Shown: positions 1-7,014 of the stretch, in pieces
How positions within the stretch are numbered: the stretch's first letter is position 1
How the letters are laid out: every line of letters starts with the position of its first letter
Assembly (NCBI GenBank): GCA_900557175.1
Contig: USSL01000048.1
Location: forward strand, 1-9,519
Length of the DNA: 9,519 nucleotides
DNA from: an uncultured Eubacteriales bacterium
GTDB taxonomy: Bacteria; Bacillota; Clostridia; Lachnospirales; Lachnospiraceae
Direction: 5' to 3'
Made by a program: the position numbers and the translations under genes
The notes under the pieces: model-generated
What the model saw: the letters and a program-made list of their open reading frames with translations, nothing else
Database searches by the model: none
Told to the model about the DNA's origin: nothing

Positions 1-2
1 GA

Positions 3-182
3 ATACTTCTTCCGTCTGTCCTTCGGGAGTTTGCCGGACTCGATAAAGACGCTGTCTTAGTCGGAGTGTCCAGCCGTATTGAGATTTGGAGCAAATCAAG
101 ATGGGATGAGATTAATGATGTGGATGTGGACGATATGGACGACATCGCAGAGCATATGGCTGATTTAGGTATCTCATTCTGA
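3..182 (+). CDS. mraZ: MraZ, C-terminal part (5' end outside the window)
   Basis: The reading frame is open from the left edge and ends at TGA 180-182, giving the last 59 residues of a protein usually about 140-150 long. The segment LLPSVLREFAGLDKDAVLVG followed by RIEIWSKSRWDE is the typical second SpoVT/AbrB-like half of MraZ; the DxxxR motif of this half would lie just off the left edge. MraZ is the DNA-binding regulator that normally opens the dcw cluster and acts on the promoter in front of itself, so that promoter and its operator repeats are expected upstream of this window. The end is acidic (DVDVDDMDD), as is common in clostridial homologues. The stop lies 21 bases before the rsmH start, consistent with cotranscription. 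Identity rests on the motif and the neighbour. Confidence 0.9.
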   Translation: MLLPSVLREFAGLDKDAVLVGVSSRIEIWSKSRWDEINDVDVDDMDDIAEHMADLGISF

Positions 183-192
183 CTTTAGAGGC

Positions 193-199
193 AGGAGAG
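193..199 (+). promoter_or_regulatory. Ribosome binding site of rsmH, decides between two ATGs
   Basis: AGGAG at 193-197 precedes two adjacent in-frame ATG codons, at 201 and 204. The spacer is only 3 bases to the first and 6 to the second. The second ATG also gives the family-typical beginning [12 protein letters not shown], so 204 is preferred. Confidence 0.65.
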
Positions 200-203
200 A
201 ATG

Positions 204-1151
204 ATGAATTTTAAACATACATCTGTATTATTGGAAGAAACGATAGAAAATTTGGATATTAAAGCAGACGGTATCTATGTTGACGGTACTTTAGGCGGCG
301 GCGGCCATTCATACGAGATCTGCAAAAGACTTGGTGATGGCGGACGGCTTATTGGCATCGATCAGGATGCGGCGGCCATTGAGGCCGGTACGAAGCGGCT
401 TGAGCCTTTTTCGGATAAGGTGACTGTTGTGCGCAGCAACTATTGCGACATGCATCAGGTGCTTGACGGGCTCGGCATTCCGGCCGTGGATGGTATTGTC
501 CTTGACTTAGGGGTTTCGTCTTATCAGCTGGATACGGCTGACAGAGGCTTTTCCTACAGAGAGGATGCACCGCTTGATATGCGTATGGATCAGCGTCAGA
601 CACTGACTGCGAGGGATATTGTCAATGAATATTCCGAGATGAAGCTTTATCAGATTATAAGGGATTATGGTGAAGATAAGTTTGCCAAAAATATTGCAAA
701 GCACATTGTGGCTGCAAGACAGCAAAAGCCGATAGAGACGACATTGGAACTGGCTGAAATTATTAAGCGGGCAATTCCGATGAAGGTAAGAGCCGTCGGC
801 GGGCATCCTGCCAAGCGGACGTTTCAGGCCATCCGTATTGAGCTGAATCATGAGCTTGAGGTGCTTCAAAACAGCATCGACGATATGATTTCGCTTTTAA
901 ATGACGGCGGCCGTCTCTGTATTATTACATTCCACTCGCTGGAGGACAGAATCGTTAAAAGTATTTTCAGAAAGAATGAAAATCCGTGTGAATGTCCGCC
1001 GTCTTTTCCGGTATGCGTATGTGGAAAGGTATCACAGGGCAAAGTCGTGACGCGAAAACCGATATTGCCGTCGGCAGAGGAGCTGGAAGTCAACAGCCGT
1101 TCAAAAAGTGCCAAGCTGAGAGTGTTTATGAAAGTGTGCCAGCAGAAGTAA
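204..1151 (+). CDS. rsmH: 16S rRNA (cytosine-1402-N4)-methyltransferase RsmH (MraW)
   Basis: RsmH uses S-adenosylmethionine to put a methyl group on N4 of C1402 in 16S rRNA, which tunes decoding in the ribosomal P site; it acts in the cytoplasm on the small subunit. From ATG 204 the protein has 315 residues, the normal family length. Visible motifs are the SAM-binding [10 protein letters not shown] at about 27-36, [10 protein letters not shown] at 101-110, the signature [15 protein letters not shown] starting near 201, TFHSLEDR at 242-249 and the terminal [10 protein letters not shown] near 297. A pair of CxC motifs (Cys 262, 264, 271 and 273), usual in Gram-positive RsmH, sits before the C-terminal part. 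The ATG at 201 would add one Met, but spacing from the ribosome binding site favours 204. It lies between mraZ and the ftsL-type gene, as in most dcw clusters. Confidence 0.96.
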   Translation: MNFKHTSVLLEETIENLDIKADGIYVDGTLGGGGHSYEICKRLGDGGRLIGIDQDAAAIEAGTKRLEPFSDKVTVVRSNYCDMHQVLDGLGIPAVDGIVLDLGVSSYQLDTADRGFSYREDAPLDMRMDQRQTLTARDIVNEYSEMKLYQIIRDYGEDKFAKNIAKHIVAARQQKPIETTLELAEIIKRAIPMKVRAVGGHPAKRTFQAIRIELNHELEVLQNSIDDMISLLNDGGRLCIITFHSLEDRIVKSIFRKNENPCECPPSFPVCVCGKVSQGKVVTRKPILPSAEELEVNSRSKSAKLRVFMKVCQQK

Positions 1152-1164
1152 AAGGAGAGTCATC

Positions 1165-1752
1165 ATGGAAAGTAACAGGCGCGGGACTGACAGGAGAAGA
1201 ACACCGTCAAACAATCGAAGATTTTATGTTGAAGGTTCATCAGTCAGACAGACAGCACCGTCACCGTACAGAAAACAGTCCAAAGGCACAGCAAATGCCG
1301 GGAATGCGGCTTTACCTCAGAGACGAAAACCGGGGACATCCCGGCAGACGGTTCAGACGAGGACCGTCGACAAGAGGAGACAGGTGAATCAAAGAATAGC
1401 TATGCGGAATAGAGAGAAAGCTTTAAAACTGGATTTAAAATACACGTTATTTTTAGGAATTTCAGTAATATTTGTATTAATAAGCTGTGTTTTGTATCTG
1501 AATCTTCAGAATCAGATGACACAAAAAAGCAGTAAGATTGCTTCACTGACAAGTGAACTTGCAACACTGACAGATGCCAACAGCGCGGCGAGGGAACGTA
1601 TTTCAAGTGCGGTTGATTTGGAATATGTTTATAAGTATGCGACAGAAAAGCTTGGAATGGCGCCGCCGATCCAGAGTCAGATTATAAAGTATCAAAGCAG
1701 TGATGAGGATTATGTGAAGCAGTTTCAGGACATACCACAATCAGACAAATGA
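1165..1752 (+). CDS. ftsL: FtsL-type bitopic cell division protein with long basic cytoplasmic tail
   Basis: The protein has 195 residues with one membrane segment at about 94-114 (core FLGISVIFVLISCVLYL), preceded by a hydrophilic tail with 25 Arg/Lys against 6 Asp/Glu in the first 92 residues. After the membrane comes a short heptad-like stretch (about 115-150, QNQMTQKSSKIASLTSELAT) fit for a coiled coil, then EKLGMAPP, resembling the short FtsL/DivIC C-terminal motif. This topology, and its place between rsmH and a class B PBP gene, match FtsL, which with DivIB/FtsQ and DivIC/FtsB scaffolds the septal synthase. AGGAG at 1153-1157 is 7 bases before the ATG, and the gap to rsmH is 13 bases. 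It is longer than B. subtilis FtsL (about 117 residues) because of the N-terminal tail. FtsL evolves fast, so the call rests mainly on topology and position. Confidence 0.8.
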   Translation: MESNRRGTDRRRTPSNNRRFYVEGSSVRQTAPSPYRKQSKGTANAGNAALPQRRKPGTSRQTVQTRTVDKRRQVNQRIAMRNREKALKLDLKYTLFLGISVIFVLISCVLYLNLQNQMTQKSSKIASLTSELATLTDANSAARERISSAVDLEYVYKYATEKLGMAPPIQSQIIKYQSSDEDYVKQFQDIPQSDK

Positions 1753-1759
1753 AAATATT

Positions 1760-1787
1760 GAGACTGTCACCGTAATGGGACAGTCTC
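1760..1787 (+). terminator. Inverted repeat between ftsL and the first PBP gene; possible weak terminator or processing hairpin
   Basis: GAGACTGTC at 1760-1768 and GACAGTCTC at 1779-1787 are perfect 9-bp complements. The 10-base interior (ACCGTAATGG) can add two C-G pairs past a single bulged A, leaving a 5-base loop. Only TTTCT follows, a poor U tract, so full termination is doubtful; partial attenuation, RNA processing or mRNA stabilisation are alternatives. It starts 8 bases after the ftsL stop and ends 28 bases before the next ATG. It is the only strong hairpin I noticed in the intergenic gaps. Confidence 0.55.
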
Positions 1788-1815
1788 TTTCTGAAATCAG
1801 AGGATAGGTGAGTAC

Positions 1816-4185
1816 ATGGCAGATCAGAGAAAAGGCAGAAACAATCAGCATGATAAGCATAGAAAAAGCAGCGGACAAAAACGGGAACAGGCATCGAAAG
1901 CGGTGCGCCGCGCTGCGGCCGGCAAAGCAGGACGCGATGTCAGAAACAGAACAAAAACACGGAAAAATATTAAGTCGGGGAAGCGGAAGCGCCCGACGCC
2001 GGTCATGAATCTTGATGAAACAAAACGCAAATTTGCGCTGCCCAACCGAAGGAAGCTCATTATTGTATTTTCAATCATTGTCGCACTTTTATGTGCGCTT
2101 ATCGTGCGGTTGAATTATATTACAATTAAAAGCGGCAGAAAATATTCACTTCAGGTGTTAGCGCAGCAGCAGGCTTCCAATAAGACACTGCCGTTTAAGC
2201 GGGGGGATATTCTCGACAGAAACGGCACTGTGCTGGCAACAAGTGAAAAGGTGTATAACCTTGTAATTGATGCGTATGTTATTCTTAACTCAAAAGCAGA
2301 TAAGAAAGTCGGAGATTGTGTCGAGCCTACGATCGCAGCGCTGGAAAAGTATTTTGGCGTTGACGGCGACGAGGTGCGCCAGTGGATTGAAGATAACCCG
2401 GAAAGCCGGTATAAGGTACTGCAAAAAAAGCTTTCATATGATGTTGTCCAGCCATATAAAGATATGATGGCTTCGGAAGATGAGGCAGTTCAAAAGGAAA
2501 ATCAGTTTATTAAAGGGATATGGTTTGAGGAAGAATATATAAGAAAGTATCCGTATGATACACTTGCCTGTGATATTATCGGTTTTACAAATGCCGGCAA
2601 TGTGGGTGCCTACGGACTGGAAGCATATTATAACAGTGAATTAAATGGTACGGACGGACGCCAGTATGGCTATCTGACGGACGAGAGTACACTTGAGCAG
2701 ACAACGATTGCTGCGGTCAATGGCAATAATGTTGTGACAACATTGGATATTAATGTCCAGAGAATTATCGAGAAGCATATCGGTGAATTTATGGAGGCTA
2801 TCGGAAGCAAAAATACGGCAGTAATCGTTCAGGATATTAAGACCGGTGAAATCTTAGGTATGGCAACAGCGCCGTTTTATAACTTAAATGATACGAGAGA
2901 TTATGAGTCATTTCGATCTTATTTTAAAAAATATGAAGGCGTGACGGACGAGACATTTGATGCGATGGACGAGATAGAGAAGCTGACACTGATGCAGGGA
3001 ATATGGAAAAATTTCGGCGTCAGTGATGCTTATGAGCCGGGTTCGACAGTAAAGCTTGTGACGGTTGCCTCGGCATTGGAGGAACATACGTCAAATCCGT
3101 CGGATGAGTTTAATTGCACAGGCGCACTTGAATTTGAGGGTGTCAACTCCCCTGTTAAGTGTAACGGCATTCATGGCCTTGTTGATTTGCAGGGGGCGCT
3201 GGAACATTCATGTAATACGGCGCTGATGGAAATCGGTCTTAAGATGGGGCAGGAGCGGTTTACAAAATATCAAAATTTATTTGGCTTTGGGCAAAAGACG
3301 AATATTGATCTGCCGGGCGAATCATCCGGTCAGGTTTATTCGCTGGAAGATATGAAAGAGATTGACCTAGCCATCAATGCTTTCGGTCAGACGTATACGA
3401 CAACGATGGTTCAGGTATCATCGGCTATCAGCTCGATCCTTGCTGACGGTGATTATTATCGGCCGCATGTTGTGAAAGAGATTACATCAGAAAATGGCAA
3501 TCTTGTGCAGAAGTTTGATAAGGAGCTTGTGCGGAAAACGGTTTCTGAGCAGACAGCTGATTTTATAAAAGAAGCAATGCGCGCCACTGTCCAGAAGGAA
3601 GGCAGTACAGCGGTTTATGCAGATATCGAAGGTTATGATATCGGCGGAAAAACGGGTACAGCCGAAAAGCTGCCGCGTGATGACGGACGTTGTCTTGTAT
3701 CTTTTGTCAGTGCAGCGCCGATGGATGATCCCCAGGTGCTTGTGTATACAATTGTTGATGAACCGAATACAGTGACTCAGGCGGATTCAAGACTGCCGCA
3801 GATTCTTACAAAGAAAATTTATGAGGAGCTGCTTCCATATCTTCAGATATTCCCGGAAGGTGTCCAGGCTGAAACAGGCGATGCAGCAGAGCCGGGCGAT
3901 ACAACAGAGCCGGGCGATACAACAGAGCCGGGTGAGACAACAGTGTCGGGCGAGACAGATACAACGCAGAGCAGTGATACGACAGATACAGCTGAAACAA
4001 CTGATACGACAGGCACAGACGGAACCGGCGGGACAGCCGATACGCTCCAGCAGGGCGAAACCGGCGCTGCGGGCCAGATTTCCGGCAGTGATGTACAGGA
4101 AAAGCCGGAGATGAGTGAAGCAAGAAAGCGTGAACTTTGGGCTGAATATTTCCCGACAAATACAAACGCGCCGCTGCGGCAGTAA
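1816..4185 (+). CDS. ftsI: Class B penicillin-binding protein (FtsI/PBP2B position), DD-transpeptidase with repetitive C-terminal tail
   Basis: This 789-residue class B PBP would cross-link peptidoglycan stem peptides at the septum, with its catalytic domain outside the membrane. Residues 1-80 are a very basic cytoplasmic tail (29 Arg/Lys, 6 Asp/Glu), followed by one membrane segment at about 81-99. The pedestal domain carries RGDILDRNG (129-137) and GAYGLEAYYN. The transpeptidase domain has SxxK as S410-TV-K413 in EPGSTVK, SxN as S465-C-N467, and KTG at 612-614, so all catalytic motifs are intact. The domain ends near 680. A Thr/Glu/Asp/Gly-rich tail (about 685-760) built on tandem repeats follows, then a different terminal segment ending in PTNTNAPLRQ. 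No PASTA domain is visible. AGGTG at 1806-1810 is 5 bases before the ATG. Position after ftsL suggests FtsI/PBP2B, but SpoVD-like naming is also possible because the families overlap. Confidence 0.9.
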   Translation: MADQRKGRNNQHDKHRKSSGQKREQASKAVRRAAAGKAGRDVRNRTKTRKNIKSGKRKRPTPVMNLDETKRKFALPNRRKLIIVFSIIVALLCALIVRLNYITIKSGRKYSLQVLAQQQASNKTLPFKRGDILDRNGTVLATSEKVYNLVIDAYVILNSKADKKVGDCVEPTIAALEKYFGVDGDEVRQWIEDNPESRYKVLQKKLSYDVVQPYKDMMASEDEAVQKENQFIKGIWFEEEYIRKYPYDTLACDIIGFTNAGNVGAYGLEAYYNSELNGTDGRQYGYLTDESTLEQTTIAAVNGNNVVTTLDINVQRIIEKHIGEFMEAIGSKNTAVIVQDIKTGEILGMATAPFYNLNDTRDYESFRSYFKKYEGVTDETFDAMDEIEKLTLMQGIWKNFGVSDAYEPGSTVKLVTVASALEEHTSNPSDEFNCTGALEFEGVNSPVKCNGIHGLVDLQGALEHSCNTALMEIGLKMGQERFTKYQNLFGFGQKTNIDLPGESSGQVYSLEDMKEIDLAINAFGQTYTTTMVQVSSAISSILADGDYYRPHVVKEITSENGNLVQKFDKELVRKTVSEQTADFIKEAMRATVQKEGSTAVYADIEGYDIGGKTGTAEKLPRDDGRCLVSFVSAAPMDDPQVLVYTIVDEPNTVTQADSRLPQILTKKIYEELLPYLQIFPEGVQAETGDAAEPGDTTEPGDTTEPGETTVSGETDTTQSSDTTDTAETTDTTGTDGTGGTADTLQQGETGAAGQISGSDVQEKPEMSEARKRELWAEYFPTNTNAPLRQ
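3883..3954 (+). repeat. 18-bp tandem repeat, four units, coding for the PBP tail
   Basis: Four consecutive 18-base units begin at 3883, 3901, 3919 and 3937. Units 1 and 2 share the last 12 bases exactly (GAGCCGGGCGAT); units 2 and 3 differ at only two positions; unit 4 is more diverged. They encode AAEPGD, TTEPGD, TTEPGE and TTVSGE (residues 690-713). Downstream, to about 4020, the pattern decays into irregular DTT/ETT codon runs. The unit is a multiple of three, so gain or loss of copies keeps the frame. Confidence 0.85.
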
Positions 4186-4240
4186 TATAAGTCGGCAGCT
4201 CATTCATAAGATTTAGTAATGCCGGATTTAAGGTGGGTTT

Positions 4241-5959
4241 ATGAAGCCAAGACATTACAATCGCCGGAAAACAAAGCTTTTATTTATGATGATGCTTGCA
4301 GTATTTTTATTGCTTTTTGGAAGACTTATTTATGTGATGGTGATCCGCTCGGATTATTATCTCATAAGGGCAGAACAGGTGGAAGAACGTGAGCGGAAAA
4401 TTAAGGCGCTCAGAGGCAATATTTATGATAGAAACGGTACAGCACTGGCGCTTAATCAGTCGGTATGTACAGTGTCTGTCATTCATAATCAGGTGACTGA
4501 GCCTGAAAAGGTCATTGACACATTATCGGATATTTTAGATATGGATGAGGATCAGGTGCGGGCGCGTGTTGAAAAGGTTTCTTCCATAGAAAAAATTAAA
4601 TCTAATGTGCCAAAAGCACTTGGTGACAAAATAAGAGCCTGCCGTCTGGACGGCGTTAATGTGGATGAGGATTATGCCCGTTACTATCCTTACGGCGATC
4701 TTGCCTCGAAGGTCATCGGCTTTACCGGCGGCGATAATCAGGGGATTATCGGTCTTGAAGTGAAGTATGATAAGTACCTTTCAGGAACTGAGGGCAGGCT
4801 TTTGACAAAGACAGACGTCAGGGGCGTTGAAGTTGAAAATGAGGCGGAAAAGCGGGAAAATCCAATTCCCGGTGCGCATCTGAATACGAGTATTGATTAT
4901 AATATTCAAAGCTTTGCCGCACAGACAGCAGAGAAAATATTAGAACAAAAAGAAGCGGCAGGCGTGTCAATTATTTTAATGAATCCGCAAAATGGTGAGA
5001 TTTATGCGCTTGTCGATGCACCGGAATTTGATTTGAATATGCCGTATGAGCTTCATGCGGCGCTGCCGGAAGGCGTATCCAAAAATGATGCATTAAACCT
5101 TATGTGGCGCAATGGCTGTATCAATGATACATATGAGCCGGGATCCACATTTAAAATTGTGACGTCAACGGCAGCCCTTGAAGAAAATGTTGTTTCTTTA
5201 ACCGACAGTTTTTCATGTCCGGGCTTTCGCATTGTGGAAGACAGGCGGATCCGGTGTCATAAGACGGCGGGGCATGGCAGCGAGACTTTCGAGCAGGGAT
5301 TTATGAATTCATGCAACCCGGTATTTATGGATGTGGGAGCGCGAGTCGGCGCCGCAAATATGTATAAGTATTTCAGACGGCTTGGCCTTTTTGAAAAAAC
5401 AGGCGTTGATGTGCCGGGAGAATCTTCTTCAATTATGCATAAGCAGGAGGATATCGGTGCGGTCGAGCTTGCCACGATTTCGTTCGGCCAGTCGTTTCAG
5501 ATTACGCCGCTGCAGCTTCTTCGGGCTGTCAGTGCGGTGATTAACGGCGGAACGCTTGTAACGCCGCATTTTGGCGTCAGCATTGAAAGTGAGGCGGGGG
5601 AAATCATAAAAACCTTCGAATACGAGACAAAACCGGGCGCAGTATCGTCAAAGACAAGTGAGACGATGAAAATGCTGCTTGAAAAGGTTGTATCTGAGGG
5701 AACAGGAAAAAATGCAAAAATTGAGGGCTATTCAATCGGCGGCAAGACAGCGACAAGCCAGAAGCTTCCGAGGGGCTCAGGACGCTACATTGCTTCGTTT
5801 TTAGGCTTTTGGCCGGCGGATCATCCGTGTATTATCGGTCTTGTCATGATTGATGAGCCAAAGGGGACCTATTACGGCGGAACGATTGCCGCGCCCGTCA
5901 TGCGGGAGATTTATGAAAATGTGCTTCCGTATCTTGAGGACAAGAGGGCTTTACAATAA
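4241..5959 (+). CDS. spoVD: SpoVD-like class B penicillin-binding protein with KTA in place of KTG
   Basis: This is a 572-residue class B PBP with a short basic N-terminus, one membrane segment at about 12-35, a pedestal with RGNIYDRNG (58-66) and GIIGLEVKYD, and an extracellular transpeptidase domain. SxxK is S302-TF-K305 in EPGSTFK and SxN is S357-C-N359. The third motif reads K502-T-A504 within IGGKTATSQ, so the usual glycine of KTG is alanine. The protein ends about 60 residues after this motif, so the C-terminal PASTA domain of B. subtilis SpoVD is missing. As second PBP of the pair in a clostridial dcw cluster it may serve spore cortex synthesis (SpoVD) or division; sequence alone does not decide. 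The start is supported by AGGTGG at 4231-4236, 4 bases before ATG. It lies 55 bases after the first PBP gene. The family is certain and the SpoVD assignment is inference. Confidence 0.88.
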   Translation: MKPRHYNRRKTKLLFMMMLAVFLLLFGRLIYVMVIRSDYYLIRAEQVEERERKIKALRGNIYDRNGTALALNQSVCTVSVIHNQVTEPEKVIDTLSDILDMDEDQVRARVEKVSSIEKIKSNVPKALGDKIRACRLDGVNVDEDYARYYPYGDLASKVIGFTGGDNQGIIGLEVKYDKYLSGTEGRLLTKTDVRGVEVENEAEKRENPIPGAHLNTSIDYNIQSFAAQTAEKILEQKEAAGVSIILMNPQNGEIYALVDAPEFDLNMPYELHAALPEGVSKNDALNLMWRNGCINDTYEPGSTFKIVTSTAALEENVVSLTDSFSCPGFRIVEDRRIRCHKTAGHGSETFEQGFMNSCNPVFMDVGARVGAANMYKYFRRLGLFEKTGVDVPGESSSIMHKQEDIGAVELATISFGQSFQITPLQLLRAVSAVINGGTLVTPHFGVSIESEAGEIIKTFEYETKPGAVSSKTSETMKMLLEKVVSEGTGKNAKIEGYSIGGKTATSQKLPRGSGRYIASFLGFWPADHPCIIGLVMIDEPKGTYYGGTIAAPVMREIYENVLPYLEDKRALQ

Positions 5960-5978
5960 GCCGGGATTGTTCTATAAT
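5950..5978 (+). promoter_or_regulatory. Candidate sigma-A promoter in front of mraY
   Basis: TTTACA (5950-5955, 5 of 6 to TTGACA) and TATAAT (5973-5978, perfect) are separated by exactly 17 bases. The -35 box lies in the last codons of the preceding PBP gene and the -10 box in the gap. Transcription would start near 5985, about 30 bases before the mraY ATG. This could give mraY-murD-ftsW expression independent of the upstream PBP genes. No extended -10 TGn is present. Confidence 0.6.
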
Positions 5979-6016
5979 CAGTAATTTAGAAGAAAATATA
6001 CAAGAGAGGTCATCAT

Positions 6017-6988
6017 ATGAAGTATTCAATCGTATTACCTATATTAATTTCATTTGTTATCAGTGCACTGCTCGGTCCAGTTGTCATTCCGTTTCTGCAC
6101 AAGCTGAAGTTTGGTCAGTATATCCGTGAGGAAGGGCCGGCAGCCCATCAGAAGAAATCGGGCACACCGACAATGGGCGGCGTGATTTTTATGCTGGCGA
6201 TTGCTGTGACAGCGCTTATTTTCTTAAAAGATTATCCAATCGTACTCCCGGTTGTTTTTACAACATTAGGTTTTGGGGTGATTGGCTTTTTGGATGATTA
6301 TATTAAAGTTGTCAAGAAAAGAAATTTAGGGCTTACAGAAGTTCAGAAGCTGGCCGGCCAGATGATTGTGACGGCAATTTTTGTATTTTACATTTTGAAA
6401 TATACAGATATCGGTACTAGTGTGCTTATTCCGTTTACAGGCGGGTTTGAAGACGGCCTTTATATTCATTTTCCGGTATGGCTGTTTGTTATTTTTGTAT
6501 TTTTTGTGATGCTCGGTACAGTCAACGGCACAAACTTTACAGACGGTCTTGACGGACTTTTATCAAGCGTTACGGTGCTTGTGGCAGCCTTTTTTACAGT
6601 TGTTGCCGTTGCCACAAAAAGCGGTCTGCATCCGGTGACAGGCGCGGCTGTCGGGGCGCTTTTAGGATTTTTACTTGTCAATGTGTATCCGGCAAAGGTA
6701 TTTATGGGCGATACAGGTTCACTGGCGCTTGGCGGATTTGTGGCAAGTACGGCCATTGTGCTTAAGATGCCGATTTTTATTGTCATTGTCGGTATTATTT
6801 ATCTTGTGGAAGTTTTATCAGTCATTCTTCAGGTCACATATTTTAAATTAACAAAGGGAAAACGTATTTTTAAAATGGCGCCGATACATCATCATTTTGA
6901 GCTGTGCGGCTGGCCGGAGACTAAGGTTGTCGCCATATTCTCTATTGTAACGGCAATTGCCTGTATCATCGGCTTTTTGGCGCTGTAG
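6017..6988 (+). CDS. mraY: Phospho-N-acetylmuramoyl-pentapeptide transferase MraY
   Basis: MraY transfers phospho-MurNAc-pentapeptide from its UDP carrier to undecaprenyl phosphate, making lipid I, the first membrane step of peptidoglycan synthesis. The 323 residues match the normal family size and are dominated by hydrophobic segments, as expected for about ten membrane helices. Hallmarks are GPAAHQKKSGTPTMGG at 40-55, the aspartate pair at 93-94 (FLDDYIK), NGTNFTDGLDG at 170-180, the FMGDTGS loop at 229-235 with Asp232, and HHHFE at 291-295. These include the Mg2+ and active-site acidic residues and the histidine loop of the family. GAGG at 6006-6009 is 7 bases before the ATG. The gene follows the SpoVD-like PBP by 57 bases, without the murE or murF usually found here, and precedes murD by 26 bases. 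Confidence 0.97.
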   Translation: MKYSIVLPILISFVISALLGPVVIPFLHKLKFGQYIREEGPAAHQKKSGTPTMGGVIFMLAIAVTALIFLKDYPIVLPVVFTTLGFGVIGFLDDYIKVVKKRNLGLTEVQKLAGQMIVTAIFVFYILKYTDIGTSVLIPFTGGFEDGLYIHFPVWLFVIFVFFVMLGTVNGTNFTDGLDGLLSSVTVLVAAFFTVVAVATKSGLHPVTGAAVGALLGFLLVNVYPAKVFMGDTGSLALGGFVASTAIVLKMPIFIVIVGIIYLVEVLSVILQVTYFKLTKGKRIFKMAPIHHHFELCGWPETKVVAIFSIVTAIACIIGFLAL

Positions 6989-7014
6989 ATTTCACTGATC
7001 GGAGGAAATAAAAA

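Noticed and set aside
992..1387. + strand reading frame across the rsmH/ftsL junction
   Set aside because: It overlaps two well-supported genes in another frame and has no family resemblance.
4170..4224. Small inverted repeats around the end of the first PBP gene
   Set aside because: Stems are only 4-5 bp with very short or long loops and no U tract follows, so no terminator is called.
3787..4255. Two long antisense reading frames opposite the PBP tail
   Set aside because: They are Cys/Leu/Arg-rich repeats that mirror the low-complexity + strand codons, with no ribosome binding site or recognisable domain.
4515..4542. TTGACA at 4515-4520 as an internal promoter
   Set aside because: The best -10-like match (TAGATA at 4536-4541) gives only a 15-base spacer, and at 17 bases the hexamer is GATATG.
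6466..6786. Antisense reading frame within mraY
   Set aside because: It is fully inside a well-conserved gene and has no domain signal; it looks like a codon-bias shadow.
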